From Rhizobium sp. CFBP 8762 (GTDB taxonomy: Bacteria > Pseudomonadota > Alphaproteobacteria > Rhizobiales > Rhizobiaceae): a stretch of DNA of 64,000 nt. The notes beneath the pieces are model-generated. The model was given only the letters and a program-made list of their open reading frames with translations, ran no database searches and was not told where the DNA came from. This document shows, piece by piece, positions 1 to 8,709 of this stretch. The position numbers and the translations under genes were made by a program. How positions within the stretch are numbered: position 1 is the first letter of the stretch; each line of letters begins with the position of its first letter. Location of the stretch: contig NZ_JACYUD010000002.1 of assembly GCF_014841565.1 (NCBI RefSeq), forward strand, positions 228,628-292,627. Direction: 5' to 3'.

Positions 1-274
1 GGAATTCTACGAGTTCTATCACCTGTTCCACGAAGGTGCGACGCCGCAGCGCAGCGGCTTCCTGTCAGCCTTCTTCGCACTGGTGGGCACTCACGGATTG
101 CACGTTGCATTCGGCCTGATCTGGATGGCCGTGTTGATGGCTCAGCTCAAGATGCGGGGCCTGATCGGTGCGAACAAGCGCCGCCTGATGTGTCTGAGCA
201 TGTTCTGGCACTTCCTCGACGTTATCTGGATCGGTGTATTTTCGGTCGTCTACCTTATGGGAGTTATCGGATGA
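1..274 (+). CDS. cyoC: Cytochrome o ubiquinol oxidase subunit III, 3' part
   Basis: Only the last 90 residues are present; the start lies left of the window. The reading frame begins at base 2. The remaining sequence contains two hydrophobic helices with the heme-copper oxidase subunit III pattern [13 protein letters not shown] and ends [17 protein letters not shown], typical of CyoC. Subunit III is an integral membrane, non-catalytic subunit of the quinol-oxidising proton-pumping bo3 oxidase. The stop codon overlaps the start of cyoD (ATGA), which supports a cyoABCD operon entering from the left. Confidence 0.93.
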   Translation, partial: EFYEFYHLFHEGATPQRSGFLSAFFALVGTHGLHVAFGLIWMAVLMAQLKMRGLIGANKRRLMCLSMFWHFLDVIWIGVFSVVYLMGVIG

Positions 275-684
275 GTTCCGAAGCACACAGCAACGTCCAT
301 GAAGGACCGTACGACCAGAAACATCAGCGGCATGACGATGGCCATGGTCATGCCGGTCACGGCACCATGAAAAGCTACGTGATCGGGTTTGTACTGTCGG
401 TTATCCTCACAGTCATCCCGTTCTGGCTGGTGCTGGGAGACGTGCTCACCAGCAAGCAGGCAACTGTGTTTGCGATCATGATTCTGGGTGTGGTGCAGAT
501 CGTCGTGCACATGATCTACTTCCTGCACATGAACACAAAATCGGAAGGTGGATGGACCATGATGGCGCTGATCTTTACGGTCGTCATCATTGCCATTTCG
601 CTGATTGGTTCGCTGTGGGTCATGTATCACCTGAATACGAACATGATGCCGATGTCTCCTGAGATGATGCGTAACGTTCCATGA
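271..684 (+). CDS. cyoD: Cytochrome o ubiquinol oxidase subunit IV
   Basis: 137 residues. A His-rich polar N-terminus (about residues 1-32) precedes three transmembrane helices (about 34-56, 62-84 and 95-118). The motif [13 protein letters not shown] in helix 2 is characteristic of the COX4/CyoD subunit, an assembly and stability subunit of bo3 oxidase. The ATG at 271 is chosen because it couples by a 4-base overlap to cyoC; an upstream in-frame start at 190 would lie wholly inside cyoC. cyoC-cyoD-SURF1 is a common alphaproteobacterial gene order. Confidence 0.95.
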   Translation: MSSEAHSNVHEGPYDQKHQRHDDGHGHAGHGTMKSYVIGFVLSVILTVIPFWLVLGDVLTSKQATVFAIMILGVVQIVVHMIYFLHMNTKSEGGWTMMALIFTVVIIAISLIGSLWVMYHLNTNMMPMSPEMMRNVP

Positions 685-745
685 TGGCAAAGCCGTTGCA
701 CGGCAACGTGCATTGGTGTTCAAACCGACGCAAAGACATTGTTTT

Positions 746-1513
746 ATGAACGAGCCAACGGGTTCTGATTTGGATGGTGACAAGCCAACGACGCGACGCG
801 GGCTTGTCACCTTCACGTTTTGCATTGGGTTCGTGGTTGCAGTGGTAACCTGCCTTGGTATCTGGCAGGTCCAGCGCCTGTCCTGGAAGCTCGATTTGAT
901 CGAAAGGGTGGACGCGCGAGTCGCTGCCCCTGCTGTGGCCGCACCACCGCCCAACGAGTGGAACGCGATCAATGCCGCCGATTCCGAATATCGGCACGTA
1001 CGCTTAACCGGCACATTCCTGCACGACAAGGAAGCACAGGTCTACGCATTGACTGAACGAGGCGCAGGTTTCTGGGTGATGACGCCGTTGCAACGTGATG
1101 ATGGAACGGTTGTTTTTATAAATCGCGGTTTCGTGCCCACCGATAGTCGCGACCCGGCCATACGGCCGGAAGGCAACGTGACGGGTGAGCAAACCATCAC
1201 CGGCCTTTTGCGCTTGCCGGAAACAGGCGGCCTGTTTCTGCGCAAGAACAATCCCGGTGACGACCGTTGGTATATGCGAAACCCCGTTGAGCTTGCCGAG
1301 GCACGCGGCATCGGTAACGTAGCACCGTATTTTGTCGACGCCGATGACGCGCCAAACCCCGGTGGCCTTCCGATTGGCGGCATGACGCGAATCGTCTTTA
1401 CCAACAATCATCTGGTCTACGCTATAACGTGGTTTGCCTTGGCGATTATGGGCACCGCGTTTATCATCTATGTCTGGCGTTCCGAACGCAAACGGCGCGG
1501 ACCATCATCATAA
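746..1513 (+). CDS. SURF1 family oxidase-assembly protein
   Basis: 255 residues with the SURF1 plan: one N-terminal membrane helix (about 20-40) ending in LGIWQVQRLSWKL, a periplasmic domain with HVRLTGTF and FINRGFVP, and a C-terminal helix (about 222-242) after NNHLVYAITWFALA. SURF1 proteins help insert heme into the catalytic subunit of heme-copper oxidases. Its place just after cyoD suggests it serves the bo3 oxidase. Start is uncertain: ATG 746 is used, and an in-frame TTG at 713 would add 11 residues; neither has a strong ribosome-binding site. A terminator follows. Confidence 0.9.
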   Translation: MNEPTGSDLDGDKPTTRRGLVTFTFCIGFVVAVVTCLGIWQVQRLSWKLDLIERVDARVAAPAVAAPPPNEWNAINAADSEYRHVRLTGTFLHDKEAQVYALTERGAGFWVMTPLQRDDGTVVFINRGFVPTDSRDPAIRPEGNVTGEQTITGLLRLPETGGLFLRKNNPGDDRWYMRNPVELAEARGIGNVAPYFVDADDAPNPGGLPIGGMTRIVFTNNHLVYAITWFALAIMGTAFIIYVWRSERKRRGPSS

Positions 1514-1538
1514 CGCCGGCGGGCTATTGAACTAATCC

Positions 1539-1575
1539 CCCGCTCATGACTTAATAGTCATATAGCGGGCTTCTT
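1539..1575 (+). terminator. Rho-independent terminator after the cyo/SURF1 operon
   Basis: Inverted repeat CCCGCT-n-ATGACT / AGTCAT-nn-AGCGGG (1539-1569) with a TTAA loop, followed by CTTCTT. It lies 25 bases after the SURF1 stop. The T tract is interrupted, so efficiency is unsure. Confidence 0.6.
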
Positions 1576-1627
1576 CCCCACAATCGTGCCCGGAAGAGGC
1601 CGCGAGACTGGTTACAGGGGGAAGAGC

Positions 1628-2959
1628 ATGGCCACAGTTCATACACAAACCGACTTTGCAAAAGGCGTTATGCCTGATGCCGGCAGTTCATACGATATGG
1701 GCGACGCGTCGCCCGGCAAGATTGCTGTTGCCATTGTCATTGCACGCACGGTCGAGTTCTTTGACTTTTTCGTGTATGCCATCGCCTCTGTCCTCGTTTT
1801 CCCCACGCTGTTTTTCAACGCACCAGACCCGGTCACTGGGATGCTCTACTCCTTCGCCGTTTTTTCCGTTGCGTTTCTGGCACGTCCGCTGGGCTCGCTG
1901 CTTTTCAACGAAATCGGACGCAGTTTCGGGCGCGGTGTCAAACTGACTGCCGCGCTGCTGATGCTGGGCGGGTCTACCATTGCTGTCAGTTTCCTGCCGA
2001 CCTATGCCCAGATCGGTGTCCTGTCGACCGCATTGCTCGCCGTTTTCCGGTTTGGACAAGGCCTCGGTCTTGGCGGCGCGTGGGATGGTCTCGTATCTCT
2101 CCTTGCTTTGAACGCACCGGATAACCGCAGGGGCTGGTTTGCAGTGTTTCCACAGATCGGCTTTACCATAGGCTTCTGTCTTGCCAGCGGACTTTTCCTG
2201 TTTCTGCTGACGTCGCTCTCGCGTGAGGACTTTCTGGAATGGGGATGGCGCTTCCCCTTCTTTGTCGCCTTGGCCCTGAATGTCGTAGCGCTGTTCGCCC
2301 GCCTTCGGCTGACCATAACCCCGGACTTTACGCGACTGCTGGAGCGCCATGAACTGCAGCCACAGCCCTTATCACGGTTGTTCCGCGTCAATGCGCGTGA
2401 GGTGATCATCGGTGCATTCATTCCGCTTGCGAGTTTCGCACTGTTTCACATCGTTACTGTGTTCGCTCTGGGTTGGACGGCTCTCTATACCGGTTACGAC
2501 ACGACGCGGTTTCTGGCTCTGCAGTTGATTGGTGCGGCCATCGCTGGTGGAGCAATGTTCCTGTCGGGTTTGATTGCCGACAAAATTGGCCGTCGCACCT
2601 TGTTGGCAATTACGGCTGTGCTGATCGGTATTTTCAGCCTGTTCATCACTAGCCTGCTTGGCGGAAATGAAACCGGCCTCTTCCTGTTCGTGTTTATCGG
2701 CTTCGGGCTGCTGGGCTTGTCGTTTGGACAGGCTGGGGGCGCTATCGCGGCAAGGTTCAGCCGAGAGCTTCGCTACACAGGCGCCTCTTTCACCACGGAC
2801 ATAGCATGGCTGGTCGGCGCTGCGTTCGCTCCGCTCGTCGCCTTGGGATTGGCAAGTCGTTATGGTCTTGCGTTCTCGGGTTATTATTTGCTGTCGGGAT
2901 CAGTCTGCACGTTAATTGCGTTGGCAGTGACCCGTAAGCTTGAAACGACCAACGAATAA
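1628..2959 (+). CDS. MFS transporter, MHS (metabolite:H+ symporter)-like
   Basis: 443 residues with about 12 hydrophobic segments. An early FFDFFVYAIAS segment, GSLLFNEIGRSFGR between helices 2 and 3, FRFGQGLGLGGAWDG in helix 4 and DKIGRRTLL in the central loop match the MHS subfamily (ProP/ShiA/KgtP-like) of proton-coupled carboxylate or compatible-solute importers. The ATG at 1628 is chosen for the AGGGGGAAGA ribosome-binding site; an upstream GTG (1586) lacks one. Monocistronic, between two terminators. Substrate not predictable from the sequence. Confidence 0.85.
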   Translation: MATVHTQTDFAKGVMPDAGSSYDMGDASPGKIAVAIVIARTVEFFDFFVYAIASVLVFPTLFFNAPDPVTGMLYSFAVFSVAFLARPLGSLLFNEIGRSFGRGVKLTAALLMLGGSTIAVSFLPTYAQIGVLSTALLAVFRFGQGLGLGGAWDGLVSLLALNAPDNRRGWFAVFPQIGFTIGFCLASGLFLFLLTSLSREDFLEWGWRFPFFVALALNVVALFARLRLTITPDFTRLLERHELQPQPLSRLFRVNAREVIIGAFIPLASFALFHIVTVFALGWTALYTGYDTTRFLALQLIGAAIAGGAMFLSGLIADKIGRRTLLAITAVLIGIFSLFITSLLGGNETGLFLFVFIGFGLLGLSFGQAGGAIAARFSRELRYTGASFTTDIAWLVGAAFAPLVALGLASRYGLAFSGYYLLSGSVCTLIALAVTRKLETTNE

Positions 2960-3042
2960 TCCTTTTGTAGTATGCCATGCTACTTTAGGGGAATAATTTG
3001 GAATTTCGTTGAAAATTGCCCAATTGGAAACCCCCCCCCATT

Positions 3043-3068
3043 GCGTGTTGATGCAAAACACGCTTTTG
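3043..3068 (+). terminator. Probable terminator of the MFS gene
   Basis: Stem GCGTGTT (3043-3049) / AACACGC (3057-3063) followed by TTTTG. A run of nine C (3031-3039) lies just upstream. It sits between the MFS stop and the dppA leader. Confidence 0.6.
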
Positions 3069-3121
3069 TGGCCGCAATGGCGGGGAAAAATACCCCGCGA
3101 TCATAATACGGGAGTGGCAGA

Positions 3122-4717
3122 ATGCACTTGATGAAGTCCTTGGCAGCAGCAACCGCGCTTATCGCCGTTATGGCCGGCGGTGCTCACGCCAAAACGCTGG
3201 TTTACTGCTCTGACGCGTCGCCGGCTCATTTCGATCCGGGTCCGACCACAGGCGGTAATGATTTCGATGCGTCTTCGCGCACCATTTACGACCGTCTGGT
3301 CGAGTTCGAGCACGGCAGCACCAAGGTCGTGCCGGGTCTGGCCGAGCGCTGGGATATTTCGGCCGATGCAAAAGAACTAACATTCTACCTCCGCAAGGGT
3401 GTCAAGTTCCAGACGACCGACTACTTCACGCCCACACGCGAACTCAATGCTGATGACGTGATTTTCTCCTTCGAACGTCAGTGGAAACAGGACAATCCCT
3501 ATTTCAGCTACCTGCCGAACCTGACCTGGGACTACTTCCAGGGCATGGATATGCCGAAGTACCTGAAAGAAATCGTGAAGGTTGACGACCTCACGGTTAA
3601 GTTCGTGCTGAATGAGCCGAACGCGCCGATGCTCGCCAACCTGGCGATGGATTTTGCAACCATCATGTCCAAGGAATATGCCGATAAGCTGGCAGCCGAT
3701 GGCAAGAAGGAAGAGCTGTCCACCAAGCCTATCGGGACCGGCCCCTTCCAGTTCGTTGATTACCAGCTGGATTCCACAATCCGCTATCAGGCCTTCCCTG
3801 ACTATTGGAAGGGCAAGCGCAACATCGATGATCTGATTTTCGCGATTACGACGGATGCCAGCGTTCGCGCGCAGAAGCTGAAAGCCGGCGAGTGCGATAT
3901 CATGTCCTACCCGGCCCCCGCCGATCTGGAATCCTTGAAGGCAGACTCAAATCTGGTTGTTGCGGAGCAGGAAGGCCTGAACATCGGTTACATGTCCTAC
4001 AACGTAACCGAAAAGCCTTTTGACAATGTTGAGGTTCGCAGAGCCCTCAACATGGCCATCAACAAGGACGCGATCGTGAAGGCCGTGTACGAAGGTGCTG
4101 GCCAGACGGCAACGAACCTAATCCCGCCAACGATGTGGTCCTATAACAAGGATGTAAAGGCGGACGTATACGATCCGGAAGCTGCAAAGAAGCTGCTGAC
4201 AGATGCTGGCGTTACGGAACTGAACACGGAACTTTGGGCAATGCCCGTCTCCCGTCCGTATAATCCCAATGCCCAGCGCATTGCGGAAATGATTCAGGCG
4301 GACTGGAAAGCCGTTGGTGTGAACGCGAAGATCGTATCCTACGAGTGGACCGAGTATCGTGAACGCGGCAAGCAGAAGGATCGTAAGGGTCCGTTCCAGA
4401 TTGGCTGGACCGGTGACAATGGTGATCCAGACAACTTCTTTGCCACCTTGTTCTCCTGCTCGGCCATTGGCGTTTCCAACTATTCCAGCTGGTGCAACAA
4501 GGACTTCGAAGATCTGATCCAGAAGGCCAAGGTTACGCCGGATCAGGCTGAACGGACGAAACTCTATGAGCAGGCACAGGTCATTTTCCATGATGAAGCC
4601 CCTGCCCTGAACCTTGCGCATTCAAAGGTCTTTATGCCAATGAACAAGCGTGTTCAGAACTTCAAGGTCGACCCCGTCGGCATTCATCGTTTTGATGACG
4701 TGGATGTTACCGAGTAA
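3122..4717 (+). CDS. dppA: Dipeptide ABC transporter substrate-binding protein (DppA)
   Basis: 531 residues. Sec signal peptide 1-23 (cleavage after GGAHA). The mature protein is a family-5 solute-binding protein and follows E. coli DppA closely along its length: RELNADDVIFSFERQ, LAMDFATIMSKEYAD, PIGTGPFQF, NLIPPTMWSYN and GWTGDNGDPDNFFATLFSC are all recognisable. It delivers di/tripeptides (in some bacteria also heme or 5-aminolevulinate) to DppBCDF. GGGAG precedes the ATG, and a short hairpin (GCGGGG 3080-3085 / CCCCGC 3093-3098) sits in the leader. A strong terminator follows, so dppA is probably expressed above the rest of the operon. Confidence 0.95.
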   Translation: MHLMKSLAAATALIAVMAGGAHAKTLVYCSDASPAHFDPGPTTGGNDFDASSRTIYDRLVEFEHGSTKVVPGLAERWDISADAKELTFYLRKGVKFQTTDYFTPTRELNADDVIFSFERQWKQDNPYFSYLPNLTWDYFQGMDMPKYLKEIVKVDDLTVKFVLNEPNAPMLANLAMDFATIMSKEYADKLAADGKKEELSTKPIGTGPFQFVDYQLDSTIRYQAFPDYWKGKRNIDDLIFAITTDASVRAQKLKAGECDIMSYPAPADLESLKADSNLVVAEQEGLNIGYMSYNVTEKPFDNVEVRRALNMAINKDAIVKAVYEGAGQTATNLIPPTMWSYNKDVKADVYDPEAAKKLLTDAGVTELNTELWAMPVSRPYNPNAQRIAEMIQADWKAVGVNAKIVSYEWTEYRERGKQKDRKGPFQIGWTGDNGDPDNFFATLFSCSAIGVSNYSSWCNKDFEDLIQKAKVTPDQAERTKLYEQAQVIFHDEAPALNLAHSKVFMPMNKRVQNFKVDPVGIHRFDDVDVTE

Positions 4718-4735
4718 GCAGACAAGGTTATAAAA

Positions 4736-4770
4736 GGCCGGGCGCAGCTCTTCGTTACGCCCGGCCTTTT
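4736..4770 (+). terminator. Terminator/attenuator between dppA and dppB
   Basis: Perfect 9-bp stem GGCCGGGCG (4736-4744) / CGCCCGGCC (4758-4766) followed by TTTT, with AAAA before it. Its position 18 bases after dppA fits partial termination that lowers permease and ATPase expression relative to the binding protein. Confidence 0.85.
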
Positions 4771-5079
4771 CATTATGTCGCATGAGTTTGCAGGATCAGC
4801 CTAAGATCGGGATCGATTTTTCGTAAGCCTGTGCGAAGATTGAGAGATTAGAGCGACCTCAGCGCGTCCGAACGGACACACAGCGCTCTTATGACACAAT
4901 CGACAGGCGTGTGTTGCTTGTGTATGAGTTATATAAAGCAGTCATGCTGTGCCAAGGCGCAGAAACTGCGCTCGATCGTACCCGATTACACCATCGGAAC
5001 GCTTCATTGTTGTATTTCCGCAGTTTCCACGCGCGAACCAGGTGCTATTTCGCCAGATTCTGCCCTAACGGATGACCCA
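4771..5079 (+). other. Non-coding gap before dppB
   Basis: About 310 bases with no convincing gene. The open frame continuing upstream of dppB is rich in Cys and Ser and does not look like protein. The only clear structure is a hairpin repeat at 4850-4889. A separate promoter for dppBCDF may lie here, but I could not identify one securely. Confidence 0.5.
4850..4889. repeat. Palindromic hairpin element
   Basis: AGAGCG (4850-4855) pairs with CGCTCT (4884-4889), and an inner stem GTCCG / CGGAC has an AA loop. The form resembles the short palindromic units scattered in rhizobial intergenic regions. It has no T tract, so it is not a simple terminator. Confidence 0.55.
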
Positions 5080-6087
5080 ATGCTTCGTTACATTCTAAAC
5101 AGACTGGCGCTGATTATTCCGACAGTCATTGGCATCAGCATTGCCGCTTTTGCTTTCGTGCGACTGCTGCCAGGTGACCCAATCCTCGCCATGGCGGGTG
5201 AGCATGGTGTGACCCCTGAACGCTACGAGATGCTGAAAGAACAATTTGGTTATAATGTGCCCATCTGGCAGCAGTACATCAATTATGTTCTGGATATCCT
5301 GCAGGGCGATTTTGGCACGTCGTTATCAACCAAGCGCCCAGTGCTTACTGACTTTCTGACGCTGTTTCCGGCAACCGTCGAACTGGCTTTGATTGCGATG
5401 TTGCTTGCCATCATCATCGGCATACCCGCTGGCATCTTTGCAGCCGTCAAACGTGGCTCCTGGTTTGACCAGTTGACCATGGGCGTTGCGCTCACCGGGT
5501 ACTCCATGCCGATATTCTGGTGGGGCCTTCTCCTCATCATTTTCTTCTCCGGCACGTTGGGCTGGCTCCCTGTGTCGGGTCGTATTGCCCTCAACTTTTT
5601 CTTCCGCCCAATCACCGGCTTCATGACCATTGACAGCCTGTTATACGGCAACTGGAAGGCTTTTGTTTCTGCCATTCGTCACCTGATCCTACCAGCAATC
5701 GTTCTGGGCACGATCCCCCTAGCGGTCATCGCCCGCCAGACGCGCTCTGCCATGCTGGAAGTCTTGGGTGAGGACTATGTGCGCACCGCGCGCGCCAAGG
5801 GCCTGTCGCCGTCGCGCGTCGTCAACGTTCACGCGCTGCGCAATGCCTTGATCCCGGTCGTTACCACCATCGGCCTGCAGGTTGGTATGTTGATGGCCGG
5901 TGCAATTTTGACCGAGACCATTTTCTCATGGCCCGGAATTGGCAAATGGATGATCGATTCCATTGCCAAGCGCGACTACGTGGTTGTGCAATCTGGCCTC
6001 CTGCTCATCGCGCTTATCGTCATGGCGGTCAATCTGCTGGTCGATTTGCTTTACGCGGTGATCAATCCGCGCATCAGGGTGCAGTAA
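5080..6087 (+). CDS. dppB: Dipeptide ABC transporter permease DppB
   Basis: 335 residues, near full-length match in pattern to E. coli DppB: N-terminus MLRYILNRLALIIPT, PGDPILAMAGEHG, LTGYSMPIFWWGL, LGEDYVRTARAKGLSPSRV (the EAA loop that contacts the ATPase) and ETIFSWPGIGKWMIDSI. About six membrane helices. The ATG at 5080 was chosen because family similarity begins exactly there; the ribosome-binding site is weak. One base separates it from dppC. Forms the channel with DppC in the inner membrane. Confidence 0.95.
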   Translation: MLRYILNRLALIIPTVIGISIAAFAFVRLLPGDPILAMAGEHGVTPERYEMLKEQFGYNVPIWQQYINYVLDILQGDFGTSLSTKRPVLTDFLTLFPATVELALIAMLLAIIIGIPAGIFAAVKRGSWFDQLTMGVALTGYSMPIFWWGLLLIIFFSGTLGWLPVSGRIALNFFFRPITGFMTIDSLLYGNWKAFVSAIRHLILPAIVLGTIPLAVIARQTRSAMLEVLGEDYVRTARAKGLSPSRVVNVHALRNALIPVVTTIGLQVGMLMAGAILTETIFSWPGIGKWMIDSIAKRDYVVVQSGLLLIALIVMAVNLLVDLLYAVINPRIRVQ

Positions 6088-6088
6088 T

Positions 6089-7015
6089 ATGTCAGATCCT
6101 GTCATGACCTCCTCCGAGACCCCACCCATCCCCCAGAAGGTAACGGGTTTACGCCGCGCTGCACTGGCCGAGTTCTGGCATTACTTTGCCATGAACAAGG
6201 GTGCCGTCATCGGTCTCTTCGTCTTCGCAGCGCTGGTGTTGACGGCGATTTTCGCGCCGCTCATCGCGCCTCACCCGTTTGATATGCAGTATCGCGATGC
6301 ATTGCTTGTACCGCCGGTTTGGCAGGACGGTGGCCGTGCCGCGTTCCTGTTGGGCACCGATGCAGTTGGCCGCGATATCCTGTCACGCCTCATTCACGGC
6401 GCGCGCTACTCGCTGTTTATCGGCTTTTTCGTTGTGATCATCGCGCTGGTCAGCGGTGTTATTCTTGGCGTACTCGCAGGTTACTTCCGCGGCTGGGTCG
6501 ATGCGCTGATCATGCGTATCATGGATATCATTCTGGCATTCCCGTCGCTGCTGTTGGCGCTGGTGCTGGTTGCGATCCTCGGACCGGGCTTGTTCAACGC
6601 CATGCTGGCGATTGCCCTTGTCCTGCAGCCTCACTTTGCGCGGCTGGTTCGCGCCGCTGTCATGGCGGAAAAATCGCGTGAATATGTCACCTCTGCGAAG
6701 CTGGCAGGCGCAAGCCATATCCGGCTGATGCTGGTAACAATCCTGCCGAACTGCCTTGGACCACTGATTGTGCAGGCGACGCTGTCTTTCTCCAATGCCA
6801 TTCTGGAGGCCGCAGCACTCGGCTTTCTTGGCATGGGTGCGCAGCCGCCGACACCTGAATGGGGCACGATGCTGGCAACGGCACGCGAGTTTATTACCCG
6901 CGCACCGTGGGTGGTGACGTTCCCTGGTCTTGCTATCCTCATCACCGTGCTTGCGATCAATCTGATTGGCGATGGAATGCGCGATGCGCTCGATCCAAAG
7001 CTGAAGCGGAGCTAA
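6089..7015 (+). CDS. dppC: Dipeptide ABC transporter permease DppC
   Basis: 308 residues. After a variable N-terminus, EFWHYFAMNKGAVIGL begins the DppC/OppC N-terminal domain; LLGTDAVGRDILSRLIHGAR, SREYVTSAKLAGASHIRLM (EAA loop) and ALGFLGMGAQPPTPEWGTML are family hallmarks. It ends in the typical GDGMRDALDPKLKRS. Second channel subunit, tightly spaced between dppB and dppD. Confidence 0.95.
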   Translation: MSDPVMTSSETPPIPQKVTGLRRAALAEFWHYFAMNKGAVIGLFVFAALVLTAIFAPLIAPHPFDMQYRDALLVPPVWQDGGRAAFLLGTDAVGRDILSRLIHGARYSLFIGFFVVIIALVSGVILGVLAGYFRGWVDALIMRIMDIILAFPSLLLALVLVAILGPGLFNAMLAIALVLQPHFARLVRAAVMAEKSREYVTSAKLAGASHIRLMLVTILPNCLGPLIVQATLSFSNAILEAAALGFLGMGAQPPTPEWGTMLATAREFITRAPWVVTFPGLAILITVLAINLIGDGMRDALDPKLKRS

Positions 7016-7018
7016 ACC

Positions 7019-7867
7019 ATGGCGCTTCTGACCATAAAAAACCTAACGGTTTCGTTCGACACGTCCACAGGTCCATTCATGGCTGTGAAGGGCATAGATC
7101 TGGCCATTGAAAAACGTGAGGTTCTGGCCATTGTTGGTGAGAGTGGCTCGGGCAAATCCGTCGCCATGCTGGCCGTAATGGGCCTTCTGCCCAACACTGC
7201 GACCGTAACTGCCGATGTGATGGAATTTGAGGGTATCAATCTGCTGACGCAGACACCCTCCCAACGGCGAGAAATCATCGGGCGTGATATTGCGATGATC
7301 TTTCAGGAACCGATTGCCAGCCTCAATCCCTGCTTTTCGGTGGGTTTCCAGTTGATGGAGACTCTGCGCCAGCACACCAGCCTTTCTGCGAGTGAGCGGG
7401 AAACCCGCGCGGTGGAATTGCTCACGCTGGTTGGCATTCCTGATCCCAAAGCGCGCCTGAATGCCTATCCGCATCAGATGTCCGGCGGACAGTGCCAGCG
7501 CGTCATGATTGCCATCGCCATCTCCTGCAATCCGAAACTGTTGATCGCCGATGAGCCGACGACGGCGCTGGACGTGACGATACAAAAGCAGATCCTCGAT
7601 TTGCTGATGCGATTGCAAGCCGAGCACGGCATGGGCCTGATCATGATTACGCACGATATGGGCGTCGTGGCGGAAACCGCGGACCGCGTTATCGTGCAGT
7701 ATAAGGGGCAGAAGATGGAGGAAGCCGACGTGCTGACTCTGTTTGAAAACCCCGCAAGCAACTACACCCGTGCTCTTCTGTCCGCTCTGCCGGAAAATGC
7801 GGTGGGCGATCGTCTGCCGACAGTGGCGGACTTTATGGCAAAACAGAATGCGGAGGCAATGCAATGA
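7019..7867 (+). CDS. dppD: Dipeptide ABC transporter ATPase DppD
   Basis: 282 residues. Walker A GESGSGKS (40-47), Q-loop in [17 protein letters not shown] signature MSGGQCQR (about 154-161), Walker [13 protein letters not shown] (about 174-185) and the H-loop MITHDMG. The C-terminal stretch belongs to the Opp/Dpp ATPase extension, which in many members carries an Fe-S cluster. A GGAG ribosome-binding site precedes ATG 7019. It overlaps dppF by 4 bases and pairs with DppF to power import. Confidence 0.95.
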   Translation: MALLTIKNLTVSFDTSTGPFMAVKGIDLAIEKREVLAIVGESGSGKSVAMLAVMGLLPNTATVTADVMEFEGINLLTQTPSQRREIIGRDIAMIFQEPIASLNPCFSVGFQLMETLRQHTSLSASERETRAVELLTLVGIPDPKARLNAYPHQMSGGQCQRVMIAIAISCNPKLLIADEPTTALDVTIQKQILDLLMRLQAEHGMGLIMITHDMGVVAETADRVIVQYKGQKMEEADVLTLFENPASNYTRALLSALPENAVGDRLPTVADFMAKQNAEAMQ

Positions 7868-8697
7868 GCGAGATCGTGCTGGAAACCCGCAATGTCACCC
7901 GGGATTATCATGCAGGTGGCGGTTTGTTTTCCAAGGCCAAGACCATCCGCGCCCTCAAGGGCATCGACCTGACGCTGGAGAAGGGCAAAACACTCGCCAT
8001 TGTTGGTGAAAGCGGTTGTGGTAAATCAACGCTCGCCCGCATTCTGACGCTGATCGACGCGCCAACGTCCGGAGAGCTTTTGATCGACGGACAAAAGGTG
8101 GATATTGCCAAGGACGGCTTGACCCGTGACATGCGCCAAAAGGTGCAGATCATCTTTCAGAACCCGTATGGGTCGCTGAACCCGCGCCAGAAAATTGGCG
8201 ACGTGCTGGGTGAGCCTCTGCTACTGAACACCAAACTCTCGGCTAACGAGCGGCGCGACCGTGCGATGCAGATGCTGGTCAAGGTGGGCCTTGGACCAGA
8301 GCACTACAACCGCTATCCGCATATGCTCTCCGGTGGACAACGTCAGCGTATCGCTATCGCCCGTGCACTGATGCTCAATCCCTCGCTGCTGGTTCTCGAT
8401 GAACCCGTGTCCGCGCTCGACTTGTCTGTGCAGGCGCAAATTCTCAACCTTTTGAAGGATTTGCAGGACGAGTTCAACCTGACTTATGTCTTCATCAGCC
8501 ACGATCTTTCGGTCGTAAAATACTTTGCTGATGACGTGATGGTCATGTATTTCGGCGAGGTGGTGGAGTATGGCAGCCGTGAAACGGTGTTTGCCAATCC
8601 ACAGCACAGCTATACCAAAACGTTGTTTGCCGCCACGCCCAACGCCAGTGTTGACGCGATCAAGGCCCGGTTGGCTAGGAAGCGTGCTGCTGCATAA
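7864..8697 (+). CDS. dppF: Dipeptide ABC transporter ATPase DppF
   Basis: 277 residues. FSKAKTIRALKGIDLTLEKG leads into Walker A GESGCGKST; then IIFQNPYGSLNPRQKIG (Q-loop), LSGGQRQRIAIARAL (signature), LLVLDEPVSALD (Walker B) and FISHDLSVV (switch). This is the second, OppF/DppF-type ATPase. Start overlaps the dppD stop (ATGA). Last gene of the dpp operon; the next gene converges on it 12 bases away. Confidence 0.95.
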   Translation: MSEIVLETRNVTRDYHAGGGLFSKAKTIRALKGIDLTLEKGKTLAIVGESGCGKSTLARILTLIDAPTSGELLIDGQKVDIAKDGLTRDMRQKVQIIFQNPYGSLNPRQKIGDVLGEPLLLNTKLSANERRDRAMQMLVKVGLGPEHYNRYPHMLSGGQRQRIAIARALMLNPSLLVLDEPVSALDLSVQAQILNLLKDLQDEFNLTYVFISHDLSVVKYFADDVMVMYFGEVVEYGSRETVFANPQHSYTKTLFAATPNASVDAIKARLARKRAAA

Positions 8698-8709
8698 GCA
8701 TCGGTATCG

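Noticed and set aside
190-270. Longer N-terminus for cyoD
   Set aside because: Lies inside cyoC; the ATGA overlap at 271 and the family N-terminus favour the shorter form.
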